NCBI GenBank assembly: GCA_034698045.1
Contig: JAQGAU010001132.1
Location: 1 to 21,231 of the forward strand
Direction of reading: 5' to 3'
Length of the DNA stretch: 21,231 nucleotides
Source of the DNA: Paramacrobiotus richtersi
Lineage: Eukaryota; Tardigrada; Eutardigrada; Parachela; Macrobiotidae
Within the stretch, counting starts at the first letter, position 1; each line of letters opens with the position of its first letter. A model generated the notes under the pieces. That model ran no database searches. It had not been told where the DNA came from and saw only the letters and a list, made by a program, of their open reading frames with translations. Made by a program: the position numbers and the translations under genes. This document shows positions 10,141 to 19,798 of this stretch, piece by piece.

Positions 10141-10747
10141 GAATTCTTGAGATTGGCATGATAATGTGCGGAATGTGTGAAACGTCCCGGTTGATTTGTC
10201 TAGCTGTTCACCTCGGTGTCTGTTGCGCATAAGCCGTTAAATCTTTCCCGGAGGTCTATCCTGCCTTTCGGTTTCATTTGGCTGTTCTGTACTAGTGCTT
10301 GGCTAAGTTGGCGGCCGATTGTATTGCCTCTACCGAAAGAATTTACTAAATCCGTCGGAACAGTTTACATGGAATAATTTTCCGTACCTGCCATACATAG
10401 ATAATAGAAACAGTGGATTGTGACTCTTATTGCAGTTTTAATAGCGGGAAAACGCCAAAACGAAAATTTGATGTGCAGGGGTGTCGGGCCTGTCGCCTGG
10501 GGAACCACCTACGGGAGCGTCTAAATTCGCATTCTGACTGACATTGTGAGTAGACGTCACTTTCTTCGAATTGTGATCGGCTCTAGAAATTTACTTCTCC
10601 TTCTGCAGATTTCGGTTTTTTACATGCATTTGTCAAATCTCCATTTGAATGCTGGTAATCTTCGCTGCATATTTTGATTCGATAACTCATAACTGCGCCA
10701 TCGGCGTTACTGTGGCTTGTATGTGATTGTGGCTTCATTGAGGAACC
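10141..10747. other. Intergenic region upstream of F-box copy B
   Basis: No gene seen. It contains a block at 10481-10513 (gtgtcgggcctgtcgcctgg...) that matches 20775-20807 upstream of copy D at 26 of 33 positions, a candidate shared upstream element or simply residual homology of the duplicated unit. Confidence 0.45.
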
Positions 10748-12816
10748 ATGATCAACATTAACAGCGCCATGATCAGACGATGGGACGCCGTGGATGTTAA
10801 AATGGAGAACGGTACGAAGCAGTTCGGTTACGTCGTGGATATTGACGAAGTCGACGGTCTCCTGATTGATTTCGGAAATGGTCTTCCTGTTTCCATTCCC
10901 TCACGCAGAATCTGCCAGCCTCGATCTACATACCATGATACGGCTTGTTTGTCTGATGTATCGCCTTCGGAAGGCAATCGTCGCGGATCTATCGAGAATA
11001 GCAGCGAATATAATCTCGAAGCGGTTGTGCAGTTATCCCCAACAACGCCTTACGCATGGTATCCTGCTCGATTGGTATGGCACTGTACCCAGCTGCTGAA
11101 CTTTTATCTGGTGGAAATACTCATTAACGGTATCGATCAAAAACAGGAATATGTTTTGCCCCTGGATCATGTTCGCCCGCCTTACAGTTTCAAGAACTAT
11201 CTCCACTGCCGGCCCGTGTGGACTGCTTTCAAGAAGCTGCGTGCCCCTGTTCCCAAAGAGTTTGTTTTGGGGGATCGAATGCGAAAGTTATGGATGGAGA
11301 GAGTACCTCCCAGGAAGATTATACATCTCACGGAGGGATTCTTGTATTATCTCATGGAGGACAATCCTAAAACCGAAGAACAACTGTATCAGGTAGAAGT
11401 ACAAATTCAGACTACGGGGCTGAACAGATGCGTCGAGTTTCTATAGTGTAATTTTTTACTGGATGTGACTGTCGTAAGTCTCTGATACTTTGACCACTGT
11501 GTATCTAATGTTGCTTTATTATCTGCGAAAAAGTTTCAGCTTTCAGCTTTTTTTCAGGCCAGGTTTGAGCTGTGCGTACTGAAAGAGGTACTTCTACAGC
11601 TACTCAAACGCGAACAGAATTCCACCCAGAGATCCCTGCCGAACCCCAGTCTGCACCCTCCGTCAGGAGGCGGCGACAAGTGTCCCGACATAAACAAAGC
11701 TATTCCGCCGGAAATTCTGCTCAAAATCTTCAAGTTCTTGGACACGAAACAGCAAGCTCGGGCGCGGCGCGTATGTACCAAGTGGAACACTTTATTTCAC
11801 CTTCCCGAGATTGTTGGTGAAGTGCGTATTTACTACCCGAGAGAAATGGACGAAGACGACGGAGACGCATGCCGGAAATTTGCAGCATCTGTGCATAAGA
11901 ATCTTTCCGATCGAACGCAGAAGCTCATCTTAACCGGTTACGGTACGTGACAAGTCTTCGCCATCATCGAGAAGTTTCTCGATATCCTTTTGTCTGAACC
12001 GCTTCCGATGCTGATTCTCTGTGATATGAAAGTGCACTTTTCTTACTTTTATGAGACTGGTCACGAACCGGAAGGTCTTTGCGTCTTCGAGCTGGACGCG
12101 GATTTTGAGAACATTTCCCGGTGTCTGGTGTTCGATAACGTCCTGATTACGGATGTTGACTGTGATTTCGTGGATGAGCCCGATAACAGCAGCTATAAGT
12201 TCCCCGTACCCGATGACTGTCTGAACATTCACATTATCAGCGGCCAGATTGATCTAGAGTCCCCAAGCAGCGCGGGTGATTTTTGGGATCTCTTGGAACA
12301 GTATTGCCCGGCTGTGGATCTGGAGTCCACTGTAGTCCCGGCTGCTTTCCAGTCCGTGAAGGATTTCAGTAAAAACGAACAGTACCTCTTCTGGACCGAT
12401 ATCAACCAGGTAATTCCATTCCTAACTTGAATTTTGTTCGCGCCGGTGTTTCATGCCGATGTAGTCGTGCATTCACTACATTCCACCGAAGTCGCAGTTT
12501 GTTGTGGTAAACTGGGCGGTGTTCGAAAATTTGTTCAGTATCGATTCCAAAAAAATATGACAAATATCCGCAGGTTTGTAACAAGTGTAGACTTTATGTG
12601 TATTTAGGTTTTATATGGATTTGAAAGCTGTGATCCCCGAGCGTCGGAAGAACGCCGTTCGATGTTCAGTTTGAATCAGTTTCGGACTTGTCAGCCATCC
12701 CTGTGCGGAGTCTGAACAGACTAACGTTAAACATATTAGATAAACTATTTCGATTGAAATATCCTCCACAAGCCCGGAAGTCTGCTGCAGATACCATGGA
12801 TCAAAGAGGCGGATAG
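10748..12816 (+). pseudogene. FMRP-like Tudor/Agenet plus F-box gene, copy B (disabled)
   Basis: Same three-exon structure as the intact copies: 10748-11392, 11558-12409, 12608-12816, introns 165 and 198 nt with GT...AG preserved. Exon 1 is open (215 codons, start MININSAMIRRWDAVDVKME) and keeps the FMRP-like module; the F-box in exon 2 (PPEILLKIFKFLDTKQQARA) is also intact. In exon 2 the Trp codon that is TGG in copies A and C is TGA (11948-11950). In exon 3 one base is missing at about 12683, giving TGA at 12713-12715; in the ancestral frame the tail would end at TAG 12814-12816. A truncated product with the FMRP-like module and F-box but no C-terminal region could still be made, so loss of all function is not certain. 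The most diverged copy in the window. Confidence 0.75.
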
Positions 12817-13248
12817 GCCGCATATCAGCTATTACTCAGGATTTTATCTGTATAAATTTCTGATAGATTTGTCTCCGTTTGTGCCACGGATGTTTGTTTG
12901 CGAAGAGCAAAACTGGTGATTTCAGTGTCTGGTATATGTATAATATATTACATGCTAAAAAAAGAAACATAATAAACGCGATAATAAAGCGATAAACTGA
13001 TACCATTACTAGCTCCCAAACAAAAATACAGCAAAAAACAACTTTTATTGTTTGTTAGTAAAACGCTTACACTTGGTAAAAAACCGCATCGAGCTTACTT
13101 ACTTCTTCGCGTTATTTTTTTGTACAAGACAAGTATTTTTAACGGTAAATGTTATCGTTACCATAAAAATGATAAAATCGTTATGGTAAATCATTCATTA
13201 TTATTGTCAGTGATTTTCCGTAAATACGGACCGGACCGTACACTGATG
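12817..13248. other. Intergenic, no esterase remnant after copy B
   Basis: AT-rich sequence with no coding similarity that I can see. Unlike copies A and C, no esterase exon follows copy B. An AATAAA signal lies at 12971-12976. Confidence 0.5.
12971..12976 (+). terminator. Candidate poly(A) signal AATAAA for copy B
   Basis: Canonical AATAAA about 155 nt beyond the ancestral stop of copy B on the same strand, in an A-rich context. Positional inference only. Confidence 0.35.
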
Positions 13249-13258
13249 ACTGATACAC
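13249..13258. repeat. Left 10-bp target-site duplication of the MITE
   Basis: ACTGATACAC immediately outside the left TIR, identical to 14016-14025. Confidence 0.85.
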
Positions 13259-13307
13259 ACGTGAAAATCCTGGGCACTCTATCGTCCATTCACTCCATGT
13301 TATAGCA
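13259..13307 (+). repeat. Left terminal inverted repeat (49 bp)
   Basis: Exact inverted match to 13967-14015. The match ends where left ...tatagcag meets right (inverted) ...tatagcaa. Confidence 0.9.
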
Positions 13308-13544
13308 GTTGGCCAATCACCCGCTCAGTTCAGAATGTTTCAGTTCAATTTAGGACTTCGATGTTTGTGACTTTCTGTATAGTGTTATTTTAGTTAAACA
13401 TAGAAGTAATATATTAATAAACAATAAACGTGGTAAGTATTTTATTAATTGTTCTTAAACATGGTGTGATTTGCGTCTTTTGCTTTATTTATACAGGTGG
13501 TATTTTGTTAATAAAGATTCAGCCTTAATTAGTGCAGTAGATTC

Positions 13545-13796
13545 TCTAGTACATTCTAATTACATTCTATAGTACAGCCCCAATAGCTAACCCCTGAGTA
13601 CGTCTAGTTAGTAGATCCTTTAGTACATCTTCTAGTACATCTCATAGTGCGTTCCCTATAGTAAACCCCTTAGTACATCCCTTAGTACAGCAAAAATGAC
13701 ATTCTAACCTCCTAGTACATCTCCTAGTACGTTCCGCAGTGGTAATTCCATATAGTTTTTCCCTTAGTAATTCCACAGCTATGGCAGATAGTACAG
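13545..13796. repeat. Degenerate TAGTACATC subrepeats inside the MITE
   Basis: About eight copies of tagtaca, several followed by tc(t/c), at irregular 12-50 bp spacing between the TIRs. Such internal short repeats are common in non-autonomous elements and may be transposase-binding or slippage-derived; function unknown. The 64-codon minus-strand frame across them is an artefact of the repeat. Confidence 0.65.
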
Positions 13797-13966
13797 TTTT
13801 ATCTGTTATTAGAACATGTGGTACGCGAAATAACACCCCTGGTTTTCGTTTTGTTTAAAAGTTTGAGAATACTTGACGAAACTCGAAAATTCACAAGTAC
13901 TGACTGCAATTTCGATTGGCTGCTCTAATCATTTCTCATTCGCTCAAGTCTAAGTGGGCAGACTTT

Positions 13967-14015
13967 TGCTATAACATGGAGTGAATGGACGATAGAGTGC
14001 CCAGGATTTTCACGT
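13967..14015 (-). repeat. Right terminal inverted repeat (49 bp)
   Basis: Exact inverted match to 13259-13307. Confidence 0.9.
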
Positions 14016-14025
14016 ACTGATACAC
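14016..14025. repeat. Right 10-bp target-site duplication of the MITE
   Basis: ACTGATACAC immediately outside the right TIR, identical to 13249-13258. Confidence 0.85.
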
Positions 14026-14365
14026 AAGGATATTAGACCTTCCGCCTAAAGGAGCCACTTACCACAGCGTCTGCACGTAGTGCACGATAATCCGTTTTTT
14101 GGCTACCATAGGGCATAGTTTAATTGTTTTAATCTTTTACTTATGACTTATCGTATCCTTTTCAATTTTATAGTTCTGCAGGAGTACATCCTTCATCCTC
14201 TATTTCTTCTCATTCACACAGATCTGAATTCTTTGTGGCGAGATGACTTCCTACGAATGTTCACCAAGTTTCCTCTGAAAGTCCGGTAATCCTTCTGCCA
14301 TCGGCCCATCAGCACCATCGCGGCATCATCTTGCATTTGTTCGTTTTCTGAACCCGAGTGCAACC
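14026..14365. other. Upstream region of F-box copy C
   Basis: No gene seen. The part from about 14140 to 14280 is similar to 20270-20400 (e.g. agatgacttcctacgaatgttcacca here against agatggcttactacgagtgttcacca there) and more weakly to about 6850-6960. This indicates a conserved 5' flank, probably containing the promoter, shared by the array members. Confidence 0.5.
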
Positions 14366-16488
14366 ATGATCAAAACTGCCATCCAACGATGGGACGCCGT
14401 GGATGTCCTGATGGAGAATGGTACAAAGCAGTTCGGCTACGTCGTGGATATTGACAAAGACGATCTCGCGATTGATTTCGGGAATGGTACTCCAGTCGCC
14501 ATACCTTCACACAGAATCCGCCAGCCTCGAACTCTCTGCACATTGTTAACCATACCTCATGCGGAGAGCAAGTATAACGAATACAATTTGGAAGCGGTTG
14601 TACAGTCCTCCCCAACTGTACCATATACCTGGTACCCTGCTCGATCGGTGTTCTCCTGTGACGATCTGGATTTCCGTCTGCTGGAGATACTCATTAACAA
14701 TCAAAAACAGGAATATGTTTTGCCCCTGGATCATGTTCGCCAACCGTGCAGCTTCGACTGCCGGCCCGTTTGCACAGCGTTCAGGAAAATACGAACTCGT
14801 GTGCCCAAGGAGTTTGTTCTGGATGATCGGGTGCGGAAATTGTGGATGGAGGGACTACCTCACAGGAAGATTATTGATCTGAAGGAGGGGTTGTTGTGTT
14901 ATCTGATGGAAGACAAACCGCGTGGAATCAAGGATACCCCGCGAAATGAGGTATGTACATAGAAGTTTAAAGCTAAGAATGCCAAGAGGAAGCTGTACTG
15001 AGTTTCTACGAAATCGAACACACACTTCGTATTTAAGGGGAATTGTAGTGTACACTGTACAGTGTTTTACATCGGCACAAGTTATGACTCTGTTGTTTGC
15101 GAAAAGTTCTTCATCGCTCAGTTTTATATTTTTATTCTAGCTTCGTCTGTTGAAAAGGACACGGGAGCTACTCAAATCAGATTTCCTCGAACGATCCATG
15201 ACAAACATGATTAATAAGCGCCCTACCACAGGAGGCGACGACAAGTGCCCCGACATAAACAAAACCCTTCCGCCGGAAATTTTGCTCAAAATCTTCAAGT
15301 TGCTAGACACGGAACAGCAAGCTCGGGCGCGGCGAGTATGTGCGAAGTGGAACGCTTTATTACACTTTCCTGAGATTGTCAGTGAGGTGCGTATTCAGTG
15401 CACGAAAGGAGCAGAACAACGATACGAAGATTCGTACCGGAAAATCGCTGCATGTCTGCATAAGAATATTTCCGATAAAACGCAAAAGCTCACTTTGTCC
15501 GGTTCCGGTACATGGCCAGTCTGGGCCATCATCGACGTGTTTCGGAATATTCGTCGGTCTGAACCACTTCAGACGGTGATTCTCTCGGACTGGGAACAAG
15601 CGTTCTTTAACTATTACGGTACTAGTGTTACTGCGCCGGAAGGCACTCCCGTTTTCCAATTAAATACGATATTTGGGAGAATTTGCCGTTATCTGGTCTT
15701 GGATAACGTCACAATTGCTGATGTTAAGTGTGACTTCGTCGATGGGTCCAGTAACAACTCCTATACGTATCCGGTACCCAGGAACTGTCTGAGCATTCAC
15801 ATTGTCAAGGGCCGAATTGACCTGCAATCTCCCAGCAGCTCGTGTGATTTTTGGAATCTTTTGGAAGAGTATTGTCCTCCTGTGGGTCTTGAGTCCAGTA
15901 TAGTGCCGACTGCGTTCCAGTCTGCCATCTTCGAGGATCCCGATGATAACGAAGAGCTTGGGTTTTGGAATGATATCAGTCAGGTATCCCATTGTGCCCG
16001 TTTCTTGAGTACCCGTTGGGATTTGCAGTGTAGGTATTTCGTTGATATTTTGTCACAGATGGCGCGGAACTATTTGTATGATTATATGTTTTTTTCATAT
16101 TTATATTATATATATATTTTTTTTTGTATTTATATTTTTTCATTTTCGGCGTGAAATGTTTTAAGCTACTTGACCATCGTTTTTGTCTTTTGGCACTGCA
16201 TTCTGAGATTGTAACATTTCGAGTTTGTTCGGAAGAATATGAATATTTATGGCACGTGTCGAGTTTCATATAAGTACCGTTCTCAATTTTCTGTAGATTC
16301 TGTATGGATTTGAATGTTGTGATCCCCGAGCATCTAACGAGCGCCGTTCCATGTTCAAGCTGGGTGAATTTCCGGACTTTCCAGCCATCAACGTGCGGAA
16401 TCTGAACAAACTAACGCTAAATATACTGGATAAAGTGTTTCGACTGAAGTATTGTCCACTGTGGGGAAAATCTGCTGCCGAGCAGTGA
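14366..16488 (+). CDS. FMRP-like Tudor/Agenet plus F-box protein, copy C (intact)
   Basis: Exons 14366-14950, 15141-15983 and 16297-16488, all phase 0, introns 190 and 313 nt, predicted 539 aa. Exon 1 (residues 1-195) has the FMRP-like tandem Tudor/Agenet and KH0-like module (VVDIDKDDLAIDFGNG; TWYPAR...EYVLPLDHVR; FRKIRTRVPKEF). Exon 2 starts with a basic segment (RLLKRTRELLK), then the F-box at about residues 237-275 (NKTLPPEILLKIFKLLD...), then the same leucine-containing C-terminal region as copy A. Exon 3 ends ...GKSAAEQ. Closest relative in the window is copy A. Intron 2 is expanded relative to copy A by an AT-rich simple-sequence run near 16080-16140. Likely an SCF substrate receptor by family; ligand unknown. 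Reading through intron 2 instead would give a different C-terminus, but the conserved exon 3 argues for splicing. Confidence 0.78.
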
Positions 16489-16950
16489 ATATGAAAGAGC
16501 TGTTGCAGTGAGATACGTGTCATTTTTTTTGAAATTTTGTGAGGGTTTGATACCGTTGGCATGTGCAGTGTGCTGTAACCGGATGCTGGCAAAATGATTG
16601 CTTATATGGTTGGGATTTTACTGCTTTTTTAATTGTTGCGCAGCTTTCAGACGAAGTCGAACACATTAAAACTAATCATCATCACTGAATGTACGGTTTT
16701 GTCATTAATTTTACAATTTACAACCCAAGTTTCTTTGTTAGATTTGGCTATGGTGGTTCTTGGCATTGCGTAAGCCTGGCTCTTAATGCAGGCACAGCCG
16801 GGGGGCAGTTACGCACCAACACCATGGGCGGTAGTCGTGCTCCGCGACTTTGCCCAGAAGCAAAACAACACTGCATCTTTTTCTGCAGTCAACGTTCCGA
16901 TCTCCATCATCTGCTTTTGTTATAACATTTAAATTTTATCAGAATTAAAC
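16489..16950 (+). other. Spacer between copy C and the helix-turn-helix/esterase gene
   Basis: Presumed 3' UTR of copy C and 5' region of the next gene. It is homologous to 9100-9434 after copy A. It includes the left 16-bp inverted repeat (16798-16813) and a related block just after it (GGGCGGTAGTCGTGC), an arrangement like subterminal repeats of a DNA transposon. No gene of its own. Confidence 0.5.
16798..16813 (+). repeat. Left arm of 16-bp inverted repeat around the HTH exons
   Basis: CCGGGGGGCAGTTACG here matches the reverse complement of 17669-17684 at 15 of 16 positions. The pair encloses 887 bp including both helix-turn-helix exons, as terminal inverted repeats of a degraded transposon would. 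No convincing target-site duplication is visible at the outer edges, so element ends are uncertain. The same arm is also present at 9384-9399 after copy A. Confidence 0.6.
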
Positions 16951-19798
16951 ATGAACCGCCATTTGAGTCGTTATGAATTGCTACTGGAAGTCGCTAACCT
17001 GAAGAAACCGAAACAATACGGTAAATACACACCTTCAGAGCGAGAAGATTACGTCAAACGATTCCAGGACAGTGGAATGTCACGCAGAGAATTCGCACTG
17101 CGCAACAACATTCCCCATTCCAACCTCGAGAACTGGATGTAGGTGTACGGAAGAAGCATGGCATTTTGATTTTTATACATCTGGCATCGATTTGCACAAA
17201 GAAACTTTTGTAGAAAGAAAGGATGTGTCGACAAACGAAAGCCAAGATCCGCGATGTTCCCGGAGATTGACAATGAGCTGTATCAGTGGATGCTGGACGA
17301 ACAAGCGAAAGGCTGCGATTTGGATACACTGACTTACAGGGATCTGCAGACGAAAGCTATGGAAATTGCGGATAAGCATGGTGTTACCAATTTCAATGCT
17401 TCGTCGGGCTGGATCGGGGCTTTTAAACGGAGAAAAAAGCTACGCGAAAAGCCTGTTGCTGATGATCAGCGAAAACGGTCCCCCAACAAAACGATAAAGG
17501 ACAACGCACCACACAAACCCATCGTTTATGATGTGAGTCCTTCATCCTATTTTGTATGAATTTTGTTTCACGATTTTTAGTGCATCTTTCGATTTACTTT
17601 ACGAATTACAGAAACTAACAAGCGAAAAATTTACAAAATTAATTTCGTCGTTTGGTAGAGACTAGAGACGTAACTGCCGCCCGGTAATTTTGTGCAAGTT
17701 CAGAGAGAGCTACATTTTAGATGGTTTGTTGAGGTCTCCGAGTTTGTGGGGCTTTGGTTAATACACACCACGTCTACGGTGCAGTTCGTCGAATAACTGT
17801 AAAATATTCAGTTTCTTCGTTATTATTTTGCATAGTTCGCCAGGCCAACGCCTCAGTACCCGGAAATCGTAAAACTTGGTAATCGACGTTCTTGCTGTAC
17901 TGTGCAAAGTTTGAAATTATTCAGTACGCCGTGATCCAGTGACGGAATGGTGGACTTGTTAAAATAGAATGAGCATCAGTTGTAGATGATTATTATTCTT
18001 TCGATTGCAGGAAAAACGTTCATCCAGTCGAAAAGGGAAAAGCAAGCTCGTGAAACGGAAAATGGCCACTCCTGGATCAAGCGTGGTTCCTGGACCGTGG
18101 GTGTATGTATCGCCTGCCGACTGGCCGCAGGTTGTTCTCTTTGGGGATTCGCATTTCCAGAATGGGTTTGCTAATAATGGGATTGCAAGTCTGATTGCGG
18201 CGAAACTGCAACGGTAAGTAAACCCTACTTTTCTGCAATCTGGGGTCTGTTTTTATTTTCAGATTAAATTTGTTTAAATTTATACAGATTTATTTACATT
18301 AAATCAGTTTAAATTGGTAGATTTTTGTTAGTTTCAGATTGAATTTGTTTAAATTTAGATAGATTTATTAAAAATTAAATCAATTTGAATTGGGAGATTT
18401 GTTTTAGTTTCTGATTAAACTTGTGTAAATTTAGTGCGATTTATTTAAAATTAAACCAATTTAAATTGGTAGAATTCGCTTTTCGTCTGCAAGCCTATCG
18501 CTCTATTTTCTGGCAAAAATTTCCAGCAGAGTTACATAAATTTAACGTCCACGTTTCTGCTTGTTTAATTTTGCTTTATGTTTATTTTTAATTTTTTTTA
18601 CTATCTTTTTTAATCTATTCACACACTTTTGTTTTAGGAAGGTGTCCTATGTTCTGTTTTAATTTGTCTAATTCCAGACGCTGCGATGTGGTTACACGGG
18701 GATTCAACGGCTACAACACGAAGCTCGCACGGTGCGCTTTCGATCGCTTCCTGCCCCGACTGACTGCTGAGAATATTGCTGCATTTGTGATAATGTTTGG
18801 ATCCAATGATGCATGCCAAAAAGGCAGTCGGAGTCATGTTAATCTACAGGAATATTCCGAGAATCTCACATATTTTGCCAGCAGACTGAAGGTAACGTTC
18901 TGTCTTTTCATCCGAACTTTTAAAGCATGATAATTTAAATTTTAGAATGATGACTGATTGTTAACGGGAAACAGGCTACTGTCTGTCTTGTTTTTCGGTT
19001 TTACTGAAAACAGAGAACTTTCTTGCGTCGCTGAAGTTTTCCTCTGGTTTTACTGATTCTTTTCTTGCATATTTCCCTTAATATGCACTTTGTAGGAAAT
19101 TGTAAAATTGTCTATATTATTTCTGACTATGAGAAGAGGCGTCTTTCTGCGTGTGCCATTTTTGCGTATTTTCAGATCCATTTATTTGTACAAGTATTTT
19201 GTTGGAAAAGTCATTGTTTGTGTACTGTATCTGTTAAATCACTTATTCATTATACATTAAATTATTAAAAAATACGTCCGCTCTTGTAATTTAGCAAACG
19301 CCCACCAATGTCTGCCGTTTAGAACGATATGAAGGCTACCGCGAAGGCGGTTAATAAGTAGCTAAAACAAAGTATCTATCTGTTTTTAATGGCTGTGTTG
19401 TATAATGGTAGAACCACGGAGTCGCTGCAAATCGCATCATCCTAATCTCACCCCCGCCATCCAACCAAGAAGCCTGGACGAACGAATGTCAGGCGGTCGG
19501 GCGGACAGTGTCCACACGGGATAACGATGTCATCCAGCGGTACGCCTTGCTGGCGGGAATCGTGGCACAAAAACAAGGAACACAGTTTGTCGATCTCTTC
19601 ACCGCCATGATCAGCTGTCCCACATGGACCTCCCTCTTCACGGATGGGTTGCATCTCAACGCGGAAGGAGCGCAGAAGATGTACAGTGTGTTGGGACCAT
19701 CACTAGATATCATTCTGCAGTCGTGTACAATGCGCTTCCCGGACTGGAAGGAAGTTGATCCGGACCATCCGGAAGCGGATTTTGTACCTTTGTCATAA
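16951..19798 (+). CDS. HTH (psq + CENP-B/Tc5 type) fused to IAH1-like SGNH esterase
   Basis: Predicted exons 16951-17138, 17214-17532, 18011-18213, 18678-18891, 19412-19798 (1311 nt, 436 aa); introns 75, 478, 464 and 520 nt, all GT...AG with matching phases (2, 0, 2, 0). Residues about 25-66 form a psq-like helix-turn-helix (YTPSEREDYVKRF...SNLENWI). Residues about 80-145 form a CENP-B/Tc5-type DNA-binding domain (ELYQWMLDEQAKG...NASSGWIGAFKRR). No DDE transposase domain follows. Residues 149-186 are rich in Lys/Arg. From Met187 (ATG 18062) there are 250 residues of an IAH1-type ester hydrolase, the usual family length, with block I GDS (Ser30 of the esterase part), block II Gly62, block III GSND (Asn94) and block V DGLH (Asp200, His203). 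The esterase should hydrolyse short acyl esters. An alternative model is two genes, the esterase starting at ATG 18062 with its own promoter. Exon structure of the esterase part is well supported; the fusion is inferred from phase and splice sites. Confidence 0.65.
17669..17684 (-). repeat. Right arm of 16-bp inverted repeat around the HTH exons
   Basis: CGTAACTGCCGCCCGG, inverted match (15/16) to 16798-16813. It lies in the 478-nt intron, 137 nt after the end of the second helix-turn-helix exon, i.e. between the transposase-derived exons and the esterase exons. Confidence 0.6.
18260..18485. repeat. Three imperfect ~75-bp tandem repeats in esterase intron
   Basis: Units 18260-18334, 18335-18410 and 18411-18485, each following the pattern cagattaaatttgtttaaat ... 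agatttatt ... aaatca(g/a)ttt(a/g)aattgg(t/g)aga. AT-rich minisatellite within the intron 18214-18677. The units have diverged from each other, so the array is not recent. Confidence 0.8.

Larger units (their letters stand above)
13259..14015. mobile_element. 757-bp non-autonomous DNA transposon (Mutator-like MITE)
   Basis: The first 49 bp (13259-13307, starting ACGTGAAAATCCTGGGCACT) are the exact reverse complement of the last 49 bp (13967-14015). The element is flanked by a perfect 10-bp direct repeat ACTGATACAC at 13249-13258 and 14016-14025, which is the target-site duplication. Long TIRs with a 9-11 bp duplication are typical of Mutator-like (MULE) elements; hAT elements usually give 8 bp. 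There is no transposase frame inside. The identical TIRs indicate a recent insertion. It lies between F-box copies B and C. Confidence 0.88.

Noticed and set aside
13642-13836. Minus-strand 64-codon frame inside the MITE as a transposase remnant
   Set aside because: It is generated by the TAGTACATC subrepeats and has no helix-turn-helix or catalytic motif.
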